From an uncultured Clostridia bacterium (GTDB lineage Bacteria; Bacillota; Clostridia; Christensenellales; CAG-314), in the NCBI GenBank assembly GCA_947623225.1, contig CANQGO010000013.1, positions 1 to 49,811 of the forward strand: 49,811 bases of DNA, in the 5' to 3' direction. Positions 47,934-49,811 of the stretch are shown in pieces (within the stretch, counting starts at the first letter, position 1; every line of letters starts with the position of its first letter). Made by a program: the position numbers and the translations under genes. The notes beneath the pieces are model-generated. The model was given only the letters and a program-made list of their open reading frames with translations. It did no database searches and had not been told where the DNA came from.

Positions 47934-49487
47934 TCAGCGAAATCCCGCTATGTGCATGGCGGTTCGCAGACCGTCCACGGCGGAGGATACTATTCCGCCG
48001 GCATAGCCTGCGCCTTCGCCTATCGGGTAGAGGTGCGCGAGGTTGCTGACGAAGTCGTTGCGCAAGACGCGCACGGGGGAGGACGTTCTGCTCTCTACGC
48101 CTGTGAGCACACCGCCGCCGAAGCCTTTGATCTTGCCGTCGAATACGTACAAGGCTTCCTTGAGGGTGCGCGAGACAGGCTCGGGCAGCAGACGGTTGAG
48201 GTCGGTCTGTACCGTTCCGCGCGGATAGGAAGGAGTCACGTCGAGGTGACGGCTCACTCTGCCTGCGAGGAAGTCGGACACGTTCTGTACAGGGGCGCGA
48301 TAGTCGCCGCCTATATAGTATGCGGCATGCTCCAGACTGCGTTGGAAGCGTACGCCTGCGAGCGCGTCGGTGCCGAAGCCGTATGCCGCCACGTCCTCTG
48401 CCGTCACATTGACCACGAGAGCACTGTTGGAGTTGACGGCGTCGCGCGCGTAGTCGCTCATGCCGTTGACCACCACCGTATTCGGTTCGGAATTGGCTGC
48501 GACCACTACGCCGCCGGGGCACATACAGAAGGAATAGCAACTGTGCTCGCCGTTGTACACCAACTTGTAGGTGGCGGCAGGCAGATCCCTGTGGGTGGCG
48601 AAGAGGCTGCCGTACTGCGCGCTGTCGATGAACTCGCGCGTATGCTCAATACGCACGCCCACGGCAAAGGGCTTAAAGGATATGTCCGCGCCCAACTGCT
48701 GCAGGCGGGCGAAGATATCCCTCGCGCTGTGTCCGCATGCCAGCAGGATATGGTCGGCGTTCAACTCTCCGCTGTCCGTCACCACTCCCGTGACTGTGCC
48801 GTCGCGCACTACAAAGTCCGTCACGCACGTATCGAACATAAACGTTCCGCCGCACTCGGCGATACCGTCTCTCAGTCCGGCGACTACGCCCCTCAGCCTG
48901 TCCGTGCCCACGTGCGGCAGCGAGTCGGTGAGAATGTCCCGAGGCGCACCGCAGCGCACCAGTTGGCTGAGTACGGTAAAGGTCAGCGGCGAGGATATGC
49001 CGCTGGTCAGTTTACCGTCGGAGAATGTACCCGCACCGCCCAAGCCGAACTGGACATTGCACTCGGGGTCAAACTCTCCGCCGTCGAAGTACTCGCGTAC
49101 CCGCTCGGTGCGTCTGTCCACGTCCGAACCGCGCTCCACGACTGTAACGGAGAAGCCCGCTCGGACAAGATACAACGCGGCGAACAGTCCCGCAGGTCCC
49201 GCGCCTACCACTATGCAACTGCCGCGCTTTTCACTTGGCACGCTCTCCAGCACGTCGAGGGGCGGAGCGTACGGAGTGGCATTGGTCGGAGTGCGCGTCG
49301 CGTCCACTACATACGAGCAGACAAAGTGCACGTCGGACTTGTCCCGAGCGTCTATGCTCTGCCTGTGTAGCAGTACGCTCTTCAACTCGCGAGGGGTCAG
49401 CCTCAGCAATCGACACAGTCTGTCGCGTACGTCATTCACGTCCCGACCGAGCGGTATATTGATGGGTTTGGTGAGGTAAAATGCCAT
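47934..49487 (-). CDS. FAD-dependent oxidoreductase (COG2509-type)
   Basis: A 517-aa flavoprotein. An N-terminal region of about 85 residues (LRLTPRELKSVLLHRQSIDARDK) precedes the FAD-binding fold VVGAGPAGLFAALYL, then ERG, and the FGLGGAGTFSDGKLTSG block that marks this group. The C-terminus has GEGAGYAGGIVSSAVDGL. Members are annotated as NAD(FAD)-utilising dehydrogenases, with no known substrate. ATG 49487 has no good ribosome-binding site. A copy of the 19-bp palindrome lies 20 bases upstream, overlapping the likely promoter. Confidence 0.9.
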   Translation of the reverse strand: MAFYLTKPINIPLGRDVNDVRDRLCRLLRLTPRELKSVLLHRQSIDARDKSDVHFVCSYVVDATRTPTNATPYAPPLDVLESVPSEKRGSCIVVGAGPAGLFAALYLVRAGFSVTVVERGSDVDRRTERVREYFDGGEFDPECNVQFGLGGAGTFSDGKLTSGISSPLTFTVLSQLVRCGAPRDILTDSLPHVGTDRLRGVVAGLRDGIAECGGTFMFDTCVTDFVVRDGTVTGVVTDSGELNADHILLACGHSARDIFARLQQLGADISFKPFAVGVRIEHTREFIDSAQYGSLFATHRDLPAATYKLVYNGEHSCYSFCMCPGGVVVAANSEPNTVVVNGMSDYARDAVNSNSALVVNVTAEDVAAYGFGTDALAGVRFQRSLEHAAYYIGGDYRAPVQNVSDFLAGRVSRHLDVTPSYPRGTVQTDLNRLLPEPVSRTLKEALYVFDGKIKGFGGGVLTGVESRTSSPVRVLRNDFVSNLAHLYPIGEGAGYAGGIVSSAVDGLRTAMHIAGFR

Positions 49488-49506
49488 TTTTTGTTGGTTT
49501 TCGGTA

Positions 49507-49525
49507 TACTATGTCTGTAATAGTA
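49507..49525. promoter_or_regulatory. 19-bp near-palindrome, copy 4
   Basis: TACTATGTCTGTAATAGTA with perfect TACTAT/ATAGTA arms. It lies between the FAD gene start (49487) and the stop of the next gene (49574), where the FAD gene's promoter should be. Confidence 0.45.
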
Positions 49526-49573
49526 GTATATATTCGGTAAAAAATCAAAGATATCGCGGCGAAAATGCTCTGC

Positions 49574-49811
49574 TCAGCAGGAGTAAGCCTTCTCGCGTTC
49601 CTCGGGGGAGAAGGTGTACAGCGCGCTTGCCGCGGCGAAGTAGAGATTGTAGCCGCCGCATATGCCGTCCACGTCCAGAGCCTCGCCGAGGGCTATGACG
49701 CCGTTGTCCAGTTGCAACCTGTCCGAGAGAGCGTGCTCGGATATGCCGCCTGCCGTCACCTGGCTGAGGGACCAATCGAGCAACTTGTCGAAGGTGAAGG
49801 GAAGATGCTTG
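49574..49811 (-). CDS. YhiN/HI0933-family flavoprotein, C-terminal part
   Basis: The last 78 residues of a gene that continues beyond the window edge. It contains QVTAGGISE followed by GEALDVDGICGGYNLYFA, the end of the YhiN/HI0933 (BaiN-like) NAD(P)/FAD-dependent oxidoreductase family, where this glycine-rich loop contacts FAD. The stop is at 49574-49576. The start is not in the window. Its substrate is unknown. The next gene downstream is also a flavoprotein. Confidence 0.85.
   Translation of the reverse strand, partial: KHLPFTFDKLLDWSLSQVTAGGISEHALSDRLQLDNGVIALGEALDVDGICGGYNLYFAAASALYTFSPEEREKAYSC

Overview
This window looks like a chromosomal segment of a fairly GC-rich member of the Firmicutes, most likely an uncultured Clostridia lineage. 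The gene order spoVM / rpmB / asp23-like (yloU) / fakA (yloV), together with rpe-rsgA-rlmN-rsmB-fmt-def-priA-coaBC-rpoZ-gmk-yicC, is the classic Bacillus/Clostridium housekeeping block. A 30-codon spoVM-like gene that is easy to miss points to a spore-forming ancestry. Housekeeping promoters read as ordinary sigma-A boxes with 17-bp spacers. I see no rRNA, tRNA, CRISPR array, insertion sequence or prophage.

Layout. (1) 1-1570: non-coding repeat-rich DNA surrounding one small yjbR-like gene. It holds a 95/96-bp tandem repeat upstream of the gene and, downstream, a C-rich gene-free stretch in which a short T-rich motif recurs about every 165 bp. (2) 1.6-5.7 kb: fakA and an Asp23-family gene read leftward; rpmB, a PAP2 phosphatase and a small membrane protein read rightward. 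(3) 5.75-16.2 kb: leftward operon from yicC to rpe, with spoVM beyond its end; nearly every junction overlaps by 1 to 8 bases. (4) 16.3-27.4 kb: second leftward cluster, rarA, an ABC exporter pair, a NUDIX hydrolase, tyrS, a YigZ/IMPACT protein, a flavin reductase, pcrA and ligA. (5) 27.5-29.05 kb: a rightward island with a patatin-like gene apparently split at an A8 run, plus a TM2-domain protein. (6) 29.1-31.4 kb: two tandem DUF2974 (Mbeg1-like) alpha/beta hydrolase paralogues. (7) 31.4-36.3 kb: potassium locus trkH, trkA, a 47-aa membrane microprotein, a short KdpD and KdpE. (8) 36.3-41.8 kb: lysR-ppa and lepA-aldo/keto reductase-hemW. (9) 41.9-47.9 kb: a rightward pair made of a glycerophosphodiester phosphodiesterase and a 1706-aa membrane-anchored protein with eight copies of a helical plus Cys/His-rich module. 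(10) 47.9 kb to the end: an FAD-dependent COG2509-type protein and the C-terminus of a YhiN/HI0933-family flavoprotein.

How it fits together. Most of the window is translation (rpmB, fmt, def, rlmN, rsmB, tyrS, lepA, rsgA), DNA replication and repair (priA, pcrA, ligA, rarA) and nucleotide, cofactor or phosphate metabolism (gmk, coaBC, rpe, ppa). The distinctive parts are the 1706-aa repeat protein; the potassium operon, where a microprotein sits between TrkA and KdpD and where TTAATG direct repeats replace a recognisable -35 box in front of trkH; the split patatin gene; a 19-bp near-palindrome found at four distant places; and three promoters whose -10 box lies only 6-9 bases from the start codon, suggesting leaderless mRNAs.
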